Source: Cristatella mucedo | Taxonomy: Eukaryota; Bryozoa; Phylactolaemata; Cristatellidae | Direction: 5' to 3' | NCBI GenBank assembly: GCA_009760855.2 | Contig: WPIO01000016.1 | Span: 1,879,001 to 1,943,000 of the forward strand | DNA: 64,000 bases | Shown here: in pieces, positions 11,212 to 22,200 of the stretch | How positions within the stretch are numbered: the stretch's first letter is position 1 | How the letters are laid out: each line of letters starts with the position of its first letter | Position numbers and translations under genes: made by a program | The notes under the pieces: generated by a model | Seen by the model: the letters and a program-made list of their open reading frames with translations, nothing else | What the model was told of the DNA's origin: nothing | Database searches by the model: none

Positions 11212-11467
11212 GAGAGGAGAGAAAGGAGAGAAAAGAGAAGAGAGAAATGAGAGAAAAGAGGAGAGAGCGAGGAGAGAAGGGAGAAAAGAGAGCGGAGAGA
11301 GTGAGAGGAGATAAGAAGAGAGAGAATAGAGATAGGGAGAGGAGAGAGAGGAGAGAAGGGATAAAAGAGAGAGAGGAGAGCGAGGGAGAGAGGAGAAAGA
11401 GAGATAAGAGGAGAGAGGAGAGAAGAGAGGGGAGAAAGAGAATAGAGAGACGAGAGAAAAGTGGGAA

Positions 11468-11528
<61 letters not shown>

Positions 11529-11746
11529 CGGAGAGAGAAAGAGGAGAGAGAGAGAGAGAAAGAGGAGAGAGAGAGAGAGAAATGAGAGAGAGAGAGCAGA
11601 GAGAGAGAGCAGAGAGAGAGAGCAGAGAGAGAGAGAGAAAAGAGAGACAGAGAGACAAGAGAGGTGAGAGGAGAGGAGAGAGAGAGGAGAAAAAGGAGAG
11701 AAGAGGGAGAGGGAGAGAAGAGACAAGGAGAGAGAGAGAGAGAGAG
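11212..11746. repeat. Polypurine (GA-rich) tract upstream of peroxidase copy 3
   Basis: Same tract as 5991-6514, ending at the same TATTTAAG. In its middle (about 11468-11522) a purer (GA)n run of more than 50 bp replaces the GGAGTGAGAGG units. Confidence 0.9.
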
Positions 11747-11754
11747 TATTTAAG
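11747..11754 (+). promoter_or_regulatory. Putative TATA box of peroxidase copy 3
   Basis: TATTTAAG directly after the polypurine tract, about 245 bp before the ATG at 11997; identical placement to copy 2. Confidence 0.4.
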
Positions 11755-11996
11755 CGCCTTGAAAGGTGAGGGTCGGTGCGGTTTAATATTTTGGTAATTC
11801 TAAACCACAAGCTTACGAAAGGCGAGTGGGAGGCCTGCGGCGAGGGTCGTTTTGGCTTTGCGGTGTGTGTGTTTTGACGTGGCTAGTAGATGGTGGGGGT
11901 GAATTTGCTGTCGCTTCTTCGCGCGACCCCACCATTCTACGCCGTTCCTCGGGATCCGCGGGTCGCGATTTCGAGGCCTCCGATGAACTTCCGACC

Positions 11997-13517
11997 ATGC
12001 GGCCGCTCGCGTTGGCGCCATTTCGCGGCGCAGCGATCTCGCTGGCCCTGGCGCTGGTGCTGCTGCTTCGCACGGCTGCCGCCGCGGCGGCGGCGCTGAC
12101 GGAGCGCGACGTGGCCGAGCTGAAGCGGCTCCTGGCGGACGCCGTGCGCTCGACCCTGGACCGCGACGAGGACGGCAAGCAGTATCAGCTGCTCGTCGGC
12201 GGCTTCTCGCGCCTCGCCTTCCACTCGTGCCTCGGCACCCGCTGCACGGGTTGCATCAACCCCAAGGAGCGCGTCGGCAACAACGGACTCCGCTTGGCCG
12301 TCGCCGCGGCCGAGTCGGTGCTGGCGCGTACCGACGTCGCCATATCGCGAGGCGACCTCTGGGCGCTGGCGGCCATCGTCGCGTCGAATCAAGGCCTGCT
12401 CAACGCGGCCGCCGCCGCCTCAGCGAACGCCGGGATAGGCGGCGGCGACGGAGGCGGCCGGTCCCAAAAACCGGCGGCTTCGGCTTCGGCCGCCGAGCTG
12501 AACGTGCGCTTCCGCTATGGCCGACAGGACTGCGACACGGCGCCGCACAGCTCGTTCAAAGCGATCTTTCCTAACCCGCATGACGGCATCGACAGCCTGC
12601 TGGAGTACATGGGCGCCAACTTCCGACTGTCGCCGAGGTTCGCGGTCGCTGCGCTCGGCTCGCACGGCACCGGCGTCGTCCGGCGGCTCGGCTCGGCGGC
12701 GGTGTTCGCCAACTGGGTCACGTGCGCCGACTGCCTGGACAACACCTTCTTTCGCAACATCCTCGACCGCGAACTCGACTGGCGGCAGACGCCCGTGCAG
12801 CTCGATCCGACCGCAGCCGGCCCGCCCATCTGGGTGTGGCGCGAGGGCGCGCAGCGCCAGCGCATCAAGTTCAACTGCGACATCGGCCTGGTGAAGAACG
12901 TGAGCGTGCTCAGCGACGACACGGGTCAGACGTCGTGCAGCTACGAGAGCTGCCCGACGTCTGCGACCGCGCAGTGGGCTCGGCAGTACGCGGCCGACAA
13001 CGACCTGTTCCTTCGCGACTACGCTGAAGCGCTGACGGCCATCGTCGAGAAAGGCTACGCTTTCGGCGAGCTGCGCGAGCCAGAAAAGGACGGAAGTGAC
13101 GAAAACGACGCAAGTCAGCCGCCGGCAGCACTGGACACGACGACAATCGGCCGCAGCGGCAACGCTAATGGCGGCGGCAATGGGGGCGGCGACGCGACGC
13201 AGCCTGGCAGCAGCGACGCGCCGAAATCCGGCGGTGGCGCGGGCAAGTCGTCGCAAGGCGGCAGCGCTCCCACGTCGTCGCAAGGCGGCAGCGCTCCCAC
13301 GTCGTCGCAAGGCGGCAGCGCGCGCACGTCGCCGCAAGGTGGCGGTGCACGCACGTCGTCGCAAGGTGGCGGTGCACGCACGTCGTCGCAAGGTGGCGGC
13401 GCACGCACGTCGTCGCAAGGTGGCGGCGCACGCACGTCGTCGCAAGGTGGCAGTGCACGCACGTGGCCACAAGGCGTTGGCAAGCCCGGACCGGCCTGGG
13501 CCAGCTCTTGGGTGTAG
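11997..13517 (+). CDS. Secreted plant-type haem peroxidase, copy 3
   Basis: Intronless frame of 506 codons from the first in-frame ATG. It has the same architecture as copy 2: a signal peptide with one extra Leu from a CTG triplet, distal Arg/His in RLAFHSC, proximal His in ALGSHGTG, Trp in FANW, Asp in FNCDIGL and the YAADND helix. Private differences are an extra Ser-Ala (6-bp TCGGCT duplication near 12486) and Val to Ala in QWARQY. The tail has about eight clean units of the 9-residue repeat (GGSAPTSSQ to GGGARTSSQ), the longest of the three copies, and ends in WASSWV. No GPI-type hydrophobic end is present, so a secreted or matrix-bound enzyme with a probably O-glycosylated tail is most likely (inference). 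All haem-site residues are kept, so activity is plausible. Confidence 0.87.
   Translation: MRPLALAPFRGAAISLALALVLLLRTAAAAAAALTERDVAELKRLLADAVRSTLDRDEDGKQYQLLVGGFSRLAFHSCLGTRCTGCINPKERVGNNGLRLAVAAAESVLARTDVAISRGDLWALAAIVASNQGLLNAAAAASANAGIGGGDGGGRSQKPAASASAAELNVRFRYGRQDCDTAPHSSFKAIFPNPHDGIDSLLEYMGANFRLSPRFAVAALGSHGTGVVRRLGSAAVFANWVTCADCLDNTFFRNILDRELDWRQTPVQLDPTAAGPPIWVWREGAQRQRIKFNCDIGLVKNVSVLSDDTGQTSCSYESCPTSATAQWARQYAADNDLFLRDYAEALTAIVEKGYAFGELREPEKDGSDENDASQPPAALDTTTIGRSGNANGGGNGGGDATQPGSSDAPKSGGGAGKSSQGGSAPTSSQGGSAPTSSQGGSARTSPQGGGARTSSQGGGARTSSQGGGARTSSQGGGARTSSQGGSARTWPQGVGKPGPAWASSWV
13247..13470 (+). repeat. 27-bp coding tandem repeat in the peroxidase tail
   Basis: About eight units of GGCGGCAGCGCNCNCACG + TCGTCGCAA encode a 9-residue Gly/Ser/Ala/Thr/Gln motif. 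Copy 1 has about three units (2437-2545). Copy 2 has a rearranged set (8000-8190). The repeat keeps the reading frame when it expands or contracts because its length is a multiple of three. Confidence 0.9.
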
Positions 13518-14685
13518 GAGTCGGGATTTTAATTATGCCAGCGCCGACGAGCCGGCGCCGTTAAGTGCCGGGTGGGACTGCGGCAGGTGCGAATGTCGAG
13601 CGAGGTGTCCTGCTGGAACCTGTTTGCAACGAGTCGGGCGGCAGGCAGGCTGGCGCAAAACGCTCCGGGCGCTTTGGCTGTGCGGGCGTTCGGAGCGGAC
13701 AGCACGGATCCAACTTCCGAGCGGCGGACACAGCGATGCATCACGCTTTGCGAGCCGAATCTGCGGTTACATGATTGCCCGTAGCAAGAGCTGATGGAAT
13801 GCCTACTTGGTCATGCTTGAGAATAAGGTCGTATTCTATTGAGAGTAAAATGGTTGTATTTCACCTTAAAGGTAATTGTCTAGAGAACACACAGGAATAG
13901 TACAGCGATCGAATAATTGGGTAGGGTATTTTGAGAAAGAGGAGGTTAGAACTTGGATATCTGCAGTTTGACGATTTTCACAAAAGGAAATATATTTAAA
14001 CGAGTATCGACCCAGAAGGAAGGCCGTGAGCAGCATCTGCAAATAAAAAATTACCGATCTGTGCCAGCATATGACATGCGTCGCAACTTGTTGAATCTTG
14101 GTACATCGAGGTACGTTCTTGCAGCTTGCTGTGTTGTACGCTTCTAACTTTTTATAAACAGCTTCATTTACAGTCTAGCTTTGCACTTCGTAAAATCCAC
14201 AACGGCGAATATTTGATGAATCAACGTCGTGTAGCAAATACATGTTCAGCTCTGCTAGTAAAACATTGCAAAAGCTCATTTCTGATTTAGGTTGAATAAG
14301 TTGAGCTATAGGCCATTTAGGCCATCAAACGTCCTCCTGTAACTGCATTATCCACAATCATGAGACGTGCATAGTAAAACCTGGCGCTGCAGCAGCGAGG
14401 TGAGCCGATGCACACCACAGCCACGTGACCACGATCCCGGCATGGGCACGGCTTTCGCGGGACGCTCGCCTCGTAGTAGTTGTGGCGCGTCGAATTTTTG
14501 ACCGAACTGATCGTGAAATGATGGTAAAACGATCATAGACCGCGTAACGTTGGAAACTGCCGCGCAGAGCCTTAACAGCCTCCGAGCGGTGTCGTCGCAG
14601 GCGCGATACGCGGCTTCACATCCGGTGATCATCCGTGCACCGAGCACGTGACGGCCGTCGCAAGCAGAGCGTGCGTACGTATCTG
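13518..14685. other. Diverged 3' flank of peroxidase copy 3
   Basis: 13518-14250 is homologous to the 3' flanks of copies 1 and 2, but about 30 bases just after the stop are replaced (13560-13588) and many substitutions follow. From about 14260 homology stops and unique sequence follows, including a GC-rich stretch at 14370-14690. No gene is recognised. Confidence 0.6.
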
Positions 14686-15090
14686 CGTTACGCAGGAGAG
14701 TTTTGCATGGCTCACTCAAAGCCTAAGCGGCCTTTGGTGCGCATTCGGTAGCCAACAGACATCCATCTCACGAAACCAAGAGAAAGTGAGCAGCATAGCT
14801 GAGCCAGGAAGGCAGTAGAGGAAGTGACGTAGTCGAAGCAGCAGCTCAGGACGAAGGCTGGAAAGGATGTGCCACAGTCGGCAGCAGCAGAGTAGATGTC
14901 GTTGCGTAAGAATTGTGAAAGTGAGTTCTAATGTCTAGCACTTGCAGAGAAAATGCTTCTGCCTGCGGCGGTCTTTAAGCGGAGGAATAGAACAGCTAAT
15001 TTATCGTCCGTACATGACCTGAGGGCACAAAGAGGCCGAAAGCGGTGCAGCAGTTCAGCAAGGTATGAAGGAGCCATGACTCGGTGTGGG
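14686..15090 (-). mobile_element. Degraded LINE 3' fragment (family 1, L2/CR1-like)
   Basis: On the minus strand this matches the C-terminal coding end of the LINE at 31335-33300 (from the region encoding APSYLAELLHQF through LWNSLPQFL to RMRTESRLGCE), with many substitutions and an early loss of frame. It interrupts the homology between the unit 3 spacer and the spacers of units 1 and 2. Confidence 0.75.
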
Positions 15091-15359
15091 ACCTGGTTCT
15101 AGGGTTGTAAATACGAACGTTGTAGTCTCCTGCAATAAATATAGAAAGCTCTTCCCATAAGCAACGTTAGACACTCAGAAGGGGGTCGGAAGGTCACATG
15201 ACCGTGAGGGGCACGGTCTTTAATGGGGACCCGGTAGTAACTGATTCAAACGAGGTCCTGCGAAAAAGCCGCAAGTCTTCCGTCTCGGTAAGCAAAAATG
15301 CATCAAGTTTCTGTACAGCCCGATCACGTATAGGAAGCCACCTGATTTTCAGTTCACAT

Positions 15360-16420
15360 TTTTAAGACGCGGAACTTAAGAGGCTGCCCCGTGCCTGCGG
15401 GCGGCAGACTAGAAACAGTCGGACTGCAGCGAGTATATTTAGCATTAACCGACTGCACTGCGACTGCAGGTCCACGTGGACGGTTCATTTACTAGCGGTT
15501 TAACGCTCTCAAGCGATGCATTAGCTGCGTGACGCCGATCAATTGGCTTGCATGTATCTTGCGGCATGCAGCCGACCAGGCAGACGCCGCACCCGAGAAT
15601 TTATGGCGCCGATTCGGTATAGTGTAAATTCACTACGTGGCAGAAGGCGCGCGCCTACGAGAATACTGTTATGCATTACGACCTCGACCTGGCTACTTCA
15701 CAAAGCACGGGGGACCTGACCCGTCAGTCGCTCACTTGGGCTAACGATCTGTCTGTCGATGAGTCGTAGTCCTGAGCGCGAGCTTCTGCAAGCCGGGAAC
15801 GAGTCTGCCGGAAGTCACGTGCCACAGCTACCGTAACTAGCGTGCTCTCGTTGGCGCTGCTGCGTGCAGACTATTGAGTGAGCGAGTGCTGTGTCGTTAT
15901 CGTTCGGGTATTGCGAGCTCCCAATTCGTGCCGCAGACTCGTAGTACAGCAGTCAGCCGTGATGGCACACTAGGTAAGGCGGTTGCTTTCACGACCTCGG
16001 TCCCGAGGTCGTGGGTTTGATTCCTACGGTGGGCGATTCTTTATCGCCACTGCAAGCGGTGGTGATCGCCGTAAAGGCTCTTCTGTCGCTATACAAAAAG
16101 AGGCTGTTTAATCAGCTAGGATTAGGATTATCCGGAGTCATCTGCGACGAACGCAGCGAATTATAAGTCGTCGTGCCTGTCGTTGCGTGACACTTACTGA
16201 TGCTGATGCAGCTAGCACCTCGAAGCACAGCCAGAGTGCCGTAGAAGCCTATTGAGGCACGCAGGTGCCGAATATAGCAGGGCAGAACGTGATGGGGAAC
16301 TCCCACACGTTAATAGCAAATCCATTTTGTAACGCAAACGTGTACAGCACAGGTGGCCGGTTGGAAGCTCAAAGTGCACCTGATAACCTGATAGCCATCG
16401 CTTGAAATTGGTCAATTAGT
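15360..16420. other. Diverged continuation of the peroxidase-unit spacer
   Basis: Homologous to 3375-4490 and 9025-10140 but with many substitutions and small deletions, and with a SINE inserted at 15956-16130. This is the older, undisturbed right end of the array. No gene is seen. Confidence 0.7.
15956..16130 (+). mobile_element. tRNA-derived SINE, type A
   Basis: Box-A-like GGCACACTAGGTAAGG, a CACGACCTCGG/CCGAGGTCGTG inverted repeat and a box-B-like GGGTTTGATTCC, followed by the body GGGCGATTCTTTATCGCC..AAGGCTCTTCTGTCGC and the tail TTTAATCAGCTAGGATTA. The same type is found at 19113, 44395 and, inverted, at 37018 and 57253. The orthologous positions in the spacers of units 1 and 2 lack it. 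Confidence 0.85.
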
Positions 16421-16462
16421 GACAAAAGTGCTTGAGTTATTGGGAGTCCGTTATAGTAGGAT

Positions 16463-16608
16463 CGAGCTGGTTTGGTCCAGCGGTTAAGGTGCTCGCCCCG
16501 ACCAAGGTCTGGCTTGAGGTCGTGGGCTCGAGCTCAGAGGCATGCGTGAAGCGCCTGAATCGAGAATAAGTTCTCTTGGGGCACTATACAAATGAATTAT
16601 ATTTATTA
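16463..16608 (+). mobile_element. tRNA-derived SINE, type B
   Basis: GAGCTGGTTTGGTCCAGCGG (box-A-like) and GAGGTCGTGGGCTCGAGC (box-B-like) head. The tail GAAGCGCCTGAATCGAGA..AAGTTCTCTTGGGGCACTATACAAATGAATT resembles the 3' tail of the family 2 LINE. It ends in a short A/T-rich run. Confidence 0.85.
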
Positions 16609-16811
16609 TTGGAACATGTCGATCTAATTAGGCTACATCGGCCAGTCTATGACTAAGTGCTTAAGAATATTTATACAGAATTTATAAACTTAACGTTATA
16701 GCTTACATCGCTACGATCGCTGGCCAGCCCATCGCGGCGGTCTGCGGCCCTGTTCAGCTTAAAAGGCTGCGCTTAAAAAAAAGATCGATCGCAAGGTCTC
16801 CGCGCTCTCCG

Positions 16812-17963
16812 CTAGCCGTTGCGTGGCCGCGGCGGCTGCGGCGGCGCCAGCTCGCCCGGCGCGTAGCCGTGCTCGATGAGACGCTCGAAGGCGGCCTCGA
16901 AGTCGGCGAGCCAGGCGCCGTCGTCTCGCGCGTACAGGCGCACCCAGCGCGCCGTGTCCGAACGCGGGCAGCGCTCGTACGAGCACGTCGCGCGGCCTGA
17001 GCCGCTGTCCGCCACGCTGAAGTTGAGCACGAGAGACATGTCGCAGTTGAACATGAACCGCTTGCCGTCACCGTGCCGCCACACGTCGACCGCGTTGGAC
17101 GACGCGGCGTCGAGCCGCACGCTGCGCTGCCGCCAGCCGAGCCGCGCGTCGACCAGGTCGCGGAAGTAGTCGCCGTCGAAGCAGTCGGCGCAGCGAACCC
17201 AGTTGGCGAACGCGGCCGCGTCGTCCTGGCGACGCAGCGCGCCCAGCGTGTGCGCGCCCATCAGGGCGACGGCGGCGCGCTCGCCCATCTTGTACTTGTC
17301 TCGGAAGAACGACAGGACGCCGTCGACGGCCATCAGCGGGCTCGGCGGTCTAACCGGCGACGACTGCTCCCGGTAGGGGGCGCTCGCGCAGTCGCGCCTG
17401 CCGAGCCTCAGGGCGATCCTCGCCGGTCGGCGCGACGTGCCGCGGACCGCGTTCGACCGGGCGATGCCGAAGTTGACGGCCTCGACGGCCGCGATGGCCC
17501 ACAGGTCCGCTCGCGACAGACGCGCGCCGCCCGAGGCCGAGTCGCGCCGCCGCACGCCCTCGATGACGTCCACGGCGACGGCGAGGCTGCCGTTGCGCGG
17601 CTTCGGTCGCGCGACGCATCCGTCGCAGCGCTCGCCCACGCAGCCGCTGAACGCGAGGCGCACGAAGGCCGCGACGAGAAAGTGAAACGGCTTGCCGTCC
17701 TCGTCGGCCATCGTGCGCGTCCGAATGGCCTCCCGGATGGCTCTCGCCGCCCGCTCGTAGTCCGGCGGCGGCGGCGGCGAGGTCGAGGTCGAAGCGACGC
17801 CGGTCGCGCTCGGGACGCGGCAGCACGAGGCGAGCAGCAGCAGCAGCGACGCCGCCGCCCTCCGCGGTCGCGCCTCGCTAGCAGTTGCAGCGAAGAAACC
17901 GGCGCGGCGGCCGGTTTCTCGCGGCGGAGCGCTCGCTGAGCGACAGCGTGTAGCGCCGGCCAT
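16812..17963 (-). CDS. Haem-peroxidase paralogue lacking the distal histidine
   Basis: Intronless frame of 383 codons, inverted relative to the three-copy array and clearly homologous but much diverged. The N-terminus has a basic leader and a hydrophobic segment (residues about 36-47, AAASLLLLLASC), a possible signal peptide or anchor. Visible sites: distal Arg102 kept, but the catalytic distal His position is Ser106 (RLAFSGC instead of RLAFHSC). Proximal His238 in MGAHTLGA, Trp255 in FANW and Asp308 in FNCDM are kept, as are the cysteine pairs. Haem binding through the proximal His therefore remains possible, but normal peroxide cleavage, which uses the distal His as acid-base catalyst, should be strongly impaired. 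The Ser/Thr-rich repeat tail of the array copies is absent. It could be a haem-binding or regulatory pseudoenzyme. The frame is open throughout with high GC3, which argues for a functional gene. Confidence 0.82.
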   Translation of the reverse strand: MAGATRCRSASAPPRETGRRAGFFAATASEARPRRAAASLLLLLASCCRVPSATGVASTSTSPPPPPDYERAARAIREAIRTRTMADEDGKPFHFLVAAFVRLAFSGCVGERCDGCVARPKPRNGSLAVAVDVIEGVRRRDSASGGARLSRADLWAIAAVEAVNFGIARSNAVRGTSRRPARIALRLGRRDCASAPYREQSSPVRPPSPLMAVDGVLSFFRDKYKMGERAAVALMGAHTLGALRRQDDAAAFANWVRCADCFDGDYFRDLVDARLGWRQRSVRLDAASSNAVDVWRHGDGKRFMFNCDMSLVLNFSVADSGSGRATCSYERCPRSDTARWVRLYARDDGAWLADFEAAFERLIEHGYAPGELAPPQPPRPRNG

Positions 17964-18460
17964 GCTCCTACTCCTCAGACACTCGAGACGTTCCGCGGGC
18001 TGCTGACGCTTCTAGTGCTATAGCGCTGCAGTGCGCTGGTTGGGTGGCTTTTGTAGGCTCGCCTGCCGAGCGGCGCCACTGGCGAGCGGCGCCGCCCGCC
18101 GGCAGCGGTCGCCGGCTTGCGCAATAGCTCGAGACAAACGGACGACGAACGCGGCGGTCCGCTGTTTACCACCACCACCCCTCCTCCGTCCGCCGCTACC
18201 GAAATTACCGAAGCCACCGCCGCCGCCGCCGCCGAAGCCATCGAAGCGGCGCGCGAGCACGGTCGGTCAGTCGCCGCGCCCAGTCGAGGCGCGTTGCGCG
18301 TTAGTTGTTGTCTGTTTCTATGGGTTCCTCTCTTTTTTTGCGCTCACGATTTGTGGGCAACCGTGCCGGAGCACGCGCGCACCCACTAGCCCGGCTAGGT
18401 CTGTGCCATCAGCGTGGGCGGGGTGAGCGAGGGGTTGAACGCGACCAGTTCTTGGGACAG
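17964..18460. other. GC-rich, CpG-rich upstream region of the inverted peroxidase paralogue
   Basis: Directly upstream of the minus-strand start, with CCGCCGCCG/GAAGCC runs and many CpG dinucleotides before composition drops after 18460. It is a plausible promoter or 5' UTR; no TATA box was identified. Open frames on both strands are low complexity and not called. Confidence 0.4.
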
Positions 18461-18795
18461 CGCATTTGGATTTATCCAACGTGCGAGCTTTCGGCTGTTT
18501 CGGCTTTCGTCGTCAATCGTAACTTTTATTGGAATTTCGCTTTCAAAATTTCTATGATGAGAGAGGTTAAATGTAACACGCCACCCTGTCACGGTTTCGC
18601 GTCGGGCTGGAGGTCTGGAGGTTTAAGGAGAGATCGTAGGTCTGGAGGTTGACCAGCTCTCGGCATCGGAGAGCAACTCTCAACTCGCAAAAGACGAGAC
18701 GCGATCTTGTCGTCGGTCGCGTGGCATAAGAGTGATATAAGGGTTTTTTATGCCCCGGGTCTTGGCCAGGGGCCAATGTGCTTGCTTTTCATCAG

Positions 18796-18872
18796 GCCCC
18801 CCTCCGCCGCCCCGCCCCCTCCGCCGCCCCGCCCCCTCCACCGCCCCGCCCCCCTCCGCCGCCCCGCCCCCC
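18796..18872. repeat. C-rich minisatellite (CCGCCCCGCCCCCT)
   Basis: About five imperfect units of a C/G-only 14-18 bp motif, directly followed by a truncated SINE. Confidence 0.85.
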
Positions 18873-18968
18873 AGGTCGTGGGTTTCAGTTCTGCACTGGG
18901 CGCTGATCCATTATTGATCGCTGCAAGCTGTGGCGACAAGCCTTCAAGGCTCTTCTACCGTAAATAAA
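18869..18968 (+). mobile_element. Truncated SINE, type A-like
   Basis: Starts in the box-B-like part (AGGTCGTGGGTTTCAGTTCTGC) and continues with a diverged body (CTGATCCATTATTGATCGCTGCAAGC..AAGGCTCTTCT). The left half is missing and the C-rich repeat takes its place. Confidence 0.6.
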
Positions 18969-19112
18969 TGAGGCAGTTGATTCAGTCTTGACGACATTTT
19001 TTTCCCACCGAAGCACAAAAGGACTCTCGCCGATTTTCTCCAATTCTCGTCGACTGACCAAATAAGGGGTTGTCCAATTGTAGATAGCAGAGCGCTACCA
19101 TGAACTAGTGAA

Positions 19113-19297
19113 GCGTGATGGCACACTAGGTAAGGTGGTAGCTTTTCACGACCTCGGTCCCGAGGTCGTGGGTTCGATTCCTGCGGTGGGCGATCCTTTA
19201 TCGCCACTGCAAGCGGTGGCGATAGCCGTAAAGGCTCTTCTGTCGCTCTACAAAAACAGGCTGTTTAATCAGCTAGGATTTATTTATTTATTTTGAA
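19113..19297 (+). mobile_element. tRNA-derived SINE, type A (most complete copy)
   Basis: Runs from GTGATGGCACACTAGGTAAGG through the GAGGTCGTGGGTTCGATTCC box B, the ATCGCCACTGCAAGCGGTGGCGAT hairpin and the AAGGCTCTTCTGTCGC body to a TTTA repeat tail. It is the best reference copy in the window for this family. Confidence 0.88.
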
Positions 19298-22200
19298 GCG
19301 GCGACGCGCTAGATTGACCAGATCGTGACAGCCACAGTATATCTATTATTCACGGCTACTACATCGGTACGACTAGGAATCGTTCATGTTTTAATCCGTA
19401 GTCATTCAGCACAAAAGTCCAAGCCGCACAGTAGCTCCAAGTCGAGCTACGCGTCATGCGACAGGTCACTTGACAAGCGACAGACGCTCCATCAGGCGGA
19501 AGTCGGATGTCTAGCGTGAGCGCCGTGAGAGAGCTGTTGTACGCCGCGTGGCTTATTCTGGACGCCTGAAAATTCTCCGTCGCTGTCGAATAGATTTCTC
19601 TACGCTACGAATTTCTCCTTGCATGTGGCTATTTTGAGATTATGGCAACGTCGTTGGTTAGTGAGATGATTTATAGCTGTGATACATAAGTAACGGGCGG
19701 CAAAGACCCGGGGAGTTACAACGAGGACGCCGAGCGGGGAAGTCGCGTACTGGCCCGCTGCGGCGTCCGTGCGAATTAACGACTTTGAGCCCGCTTCGGT
19801 GGTGTTCTGCGTGATTCGCGTACCTGCCGCCAGGAAGAACGTCAAACTAGAAGCTATTTCTGCAGAAGCGTCAGAGTGGCCCGCGTCAGGAGACGACGCT
19901 GGAATACTACTACGTCGGGGACGTCTTCGTTAGTTGGCTGCTCGACTCGGAGCGGAGGCTCGGGGGTAATTCGGCCAGTATTGGGAGTTATCCCCCAAAA
20001 TGGTCCCTAATAGGGGGAGTTGTCCCCCCAAAAGCACATTTACTAAATATCGTACGAAGAACAGTTAACTGAATGGCATGAAAATTGGCACGAAGAACAA
20101 TGGTAGCATTAGCTATCGTTTGATGTAATATAGCTGCTATTTTGACCTTCTGATGACCTTTAAAAGTCCAAGGTAACGTATAGCACACTGGTAAAGGCAG
20201 CTTCAAATGTTTTCGATTAAAAAAAGTCATTGTAGAAATATGGCAAACCGCTGAAAAAATCCAAGACACGACTGGAGGCTCTCCCCCCCAAAAAAAAATT
20301 TAAAAAAGTTCGACATCTCAAACTGCTGACTGTCATCGCGAGCACACAGCCCCACGGACACTTTGTGACAGGCACATTGTATGCATACACACCCACCATG
20401 CGTAGATGCACAGGTGGGGCGAGTGTCGAGACAGGTGAGCTCCACCTATATTAAAAGTTTCACACAGACCGGCCCAGTATCGACCAAGTTGTACAATTTA
20501 CCAGGTACAAAGTACTACTGCTGTGACAGCTCTCAGAGAAGCCAACTTAAGCTGCCAAAGCATCTAGGTGACGAATAACAAGTGTTACTATATTTGTCGC
20601 CATACAACATCGAAACACATACTTAAGAGCATGTACTTCAAATTTCACGTTGATTGGGTCACAGGTAGCCCACCTGTGACATCTTTATGCCATGTGAGTG
20701 AAAGGATGACAAAGGCTTAGCACGACAAACACAGCCAGTGTTGACCAAAACAAGTCTATCTACTGAGGTCCAATATGCATGCGAGAAGGCTGGAATGATT
20801 ATGTAACTACAATCAATCATATATTCTAAAGTTTTAAGGTTATCGGATCATTATTTTAGGATATAACATAAATGACAGCAGGTATTGGACTGTCGTTTGC
20901 AGATAACCTTGAGAACTCCCAAACTATAACCAAGAGGCCAAGAACCAAGAGGCAGCACTAGGAAACGCTATCATCGCATGAACATTAAATACTATTCAAC
21001 CTTCAACATATTCAATAGATAGATAAATATGGATCTTAGGAATAGGTCAACCTAACAAGATCCTTATGTAGCCTAAGCAGATCATATCCGCGATAGGTCT
21101 CATACCTCAGGCCGGCAATCCAGGCTACAGCCGGGCGGCTCACAGGCATTCGCCAATACAAATATCTAACTATTAACGACATAAATGAGAACTTGAAACC
21201 ATCTAAATTTCCTTGAATAGAAATGAATCAACATTGTCAGACTGGCTTCCAGTAAACGACGCGCTAGTTCCATCCAAGTCACCACGCTGACCGGCCGCCG
21301 AACAAAGGACCACTCGCGGCCGTCGCCTCGTGCGTTATGGCGGCTAAAGGAACTGGATCAGCTGTCCCAGGATTCATGCGGTGCCGTGATAATGGACTCC
21401 TTAGTTACGGCGGCCCCGGCAGAGGCAAATTCTCAATACATTATCCATAATGTTCGTCTACTGGCCGAATGACAGTCACTTCCGGTTTGTGATCGATGTA
21501 AACATACTAATGTAAACAGGTTTTTACCAAGTAAATAAGGAGTGGGCATTGGAATGCAGTTTACCGCCGGTTGCTATGGGCGGGGCGGGGAAGCAGAGGC
21601 GGGACTAGGCACCCTGCCGATAGGGGGTTTACTCTTTTATGATCTTGTTATACTACCAGTCGGACGTGTGATCTCGAGGGGCGTGTCATTTCTGGGAAAT
21701 TTTTACGTTTTATCATTCTCCACAGTTATTTTATGAGGGTCCGTTTAGGGCAGAGTAGCTTATATTCGCAGAGTTCACCAGAAAACCGCAGTTCCGGCTC
21801 AGTTATTTGTCAAAGAAAATTATTTTGTTGAGCTCGATGTACTACTTCCGGTTTAAATAGGTCTTACATGATAATTTTATTGACCACGTTCCAGTCATCT
21901 GACAACCACCAAAATTTGAGCTTGCATTTGTAACTAGTTTATCTTTAATACGCGAATTTCGAAAAAATTGACCATTTTTTTGGAATCTACCCCGGTTATT
22001 TCGGAGGCTAACCCGTTAATGAAAGAGGCGTCGCTCCAGCTTTGTGGCCAACAATGTACATATTTGTGTTCCTGGCAGGCGGTGCGGTAACGCTCGCTGC
22101 GAGCCTTCCTGACTCGGAGCAAAAGGACTACGCCCATCTGCGTGCAACACATGCGAAGGTGTTTGCAAGCCCTGAATGTGGGGAGAGGCTTCGGCAGTCG

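Noticed and set aside
19113-19297. tRNA genes suggested by box A/box B matches
   Set aside because: No cloverleaf closes, and several copies share a long non-tRNA body and A/T tail, as SINEs do.
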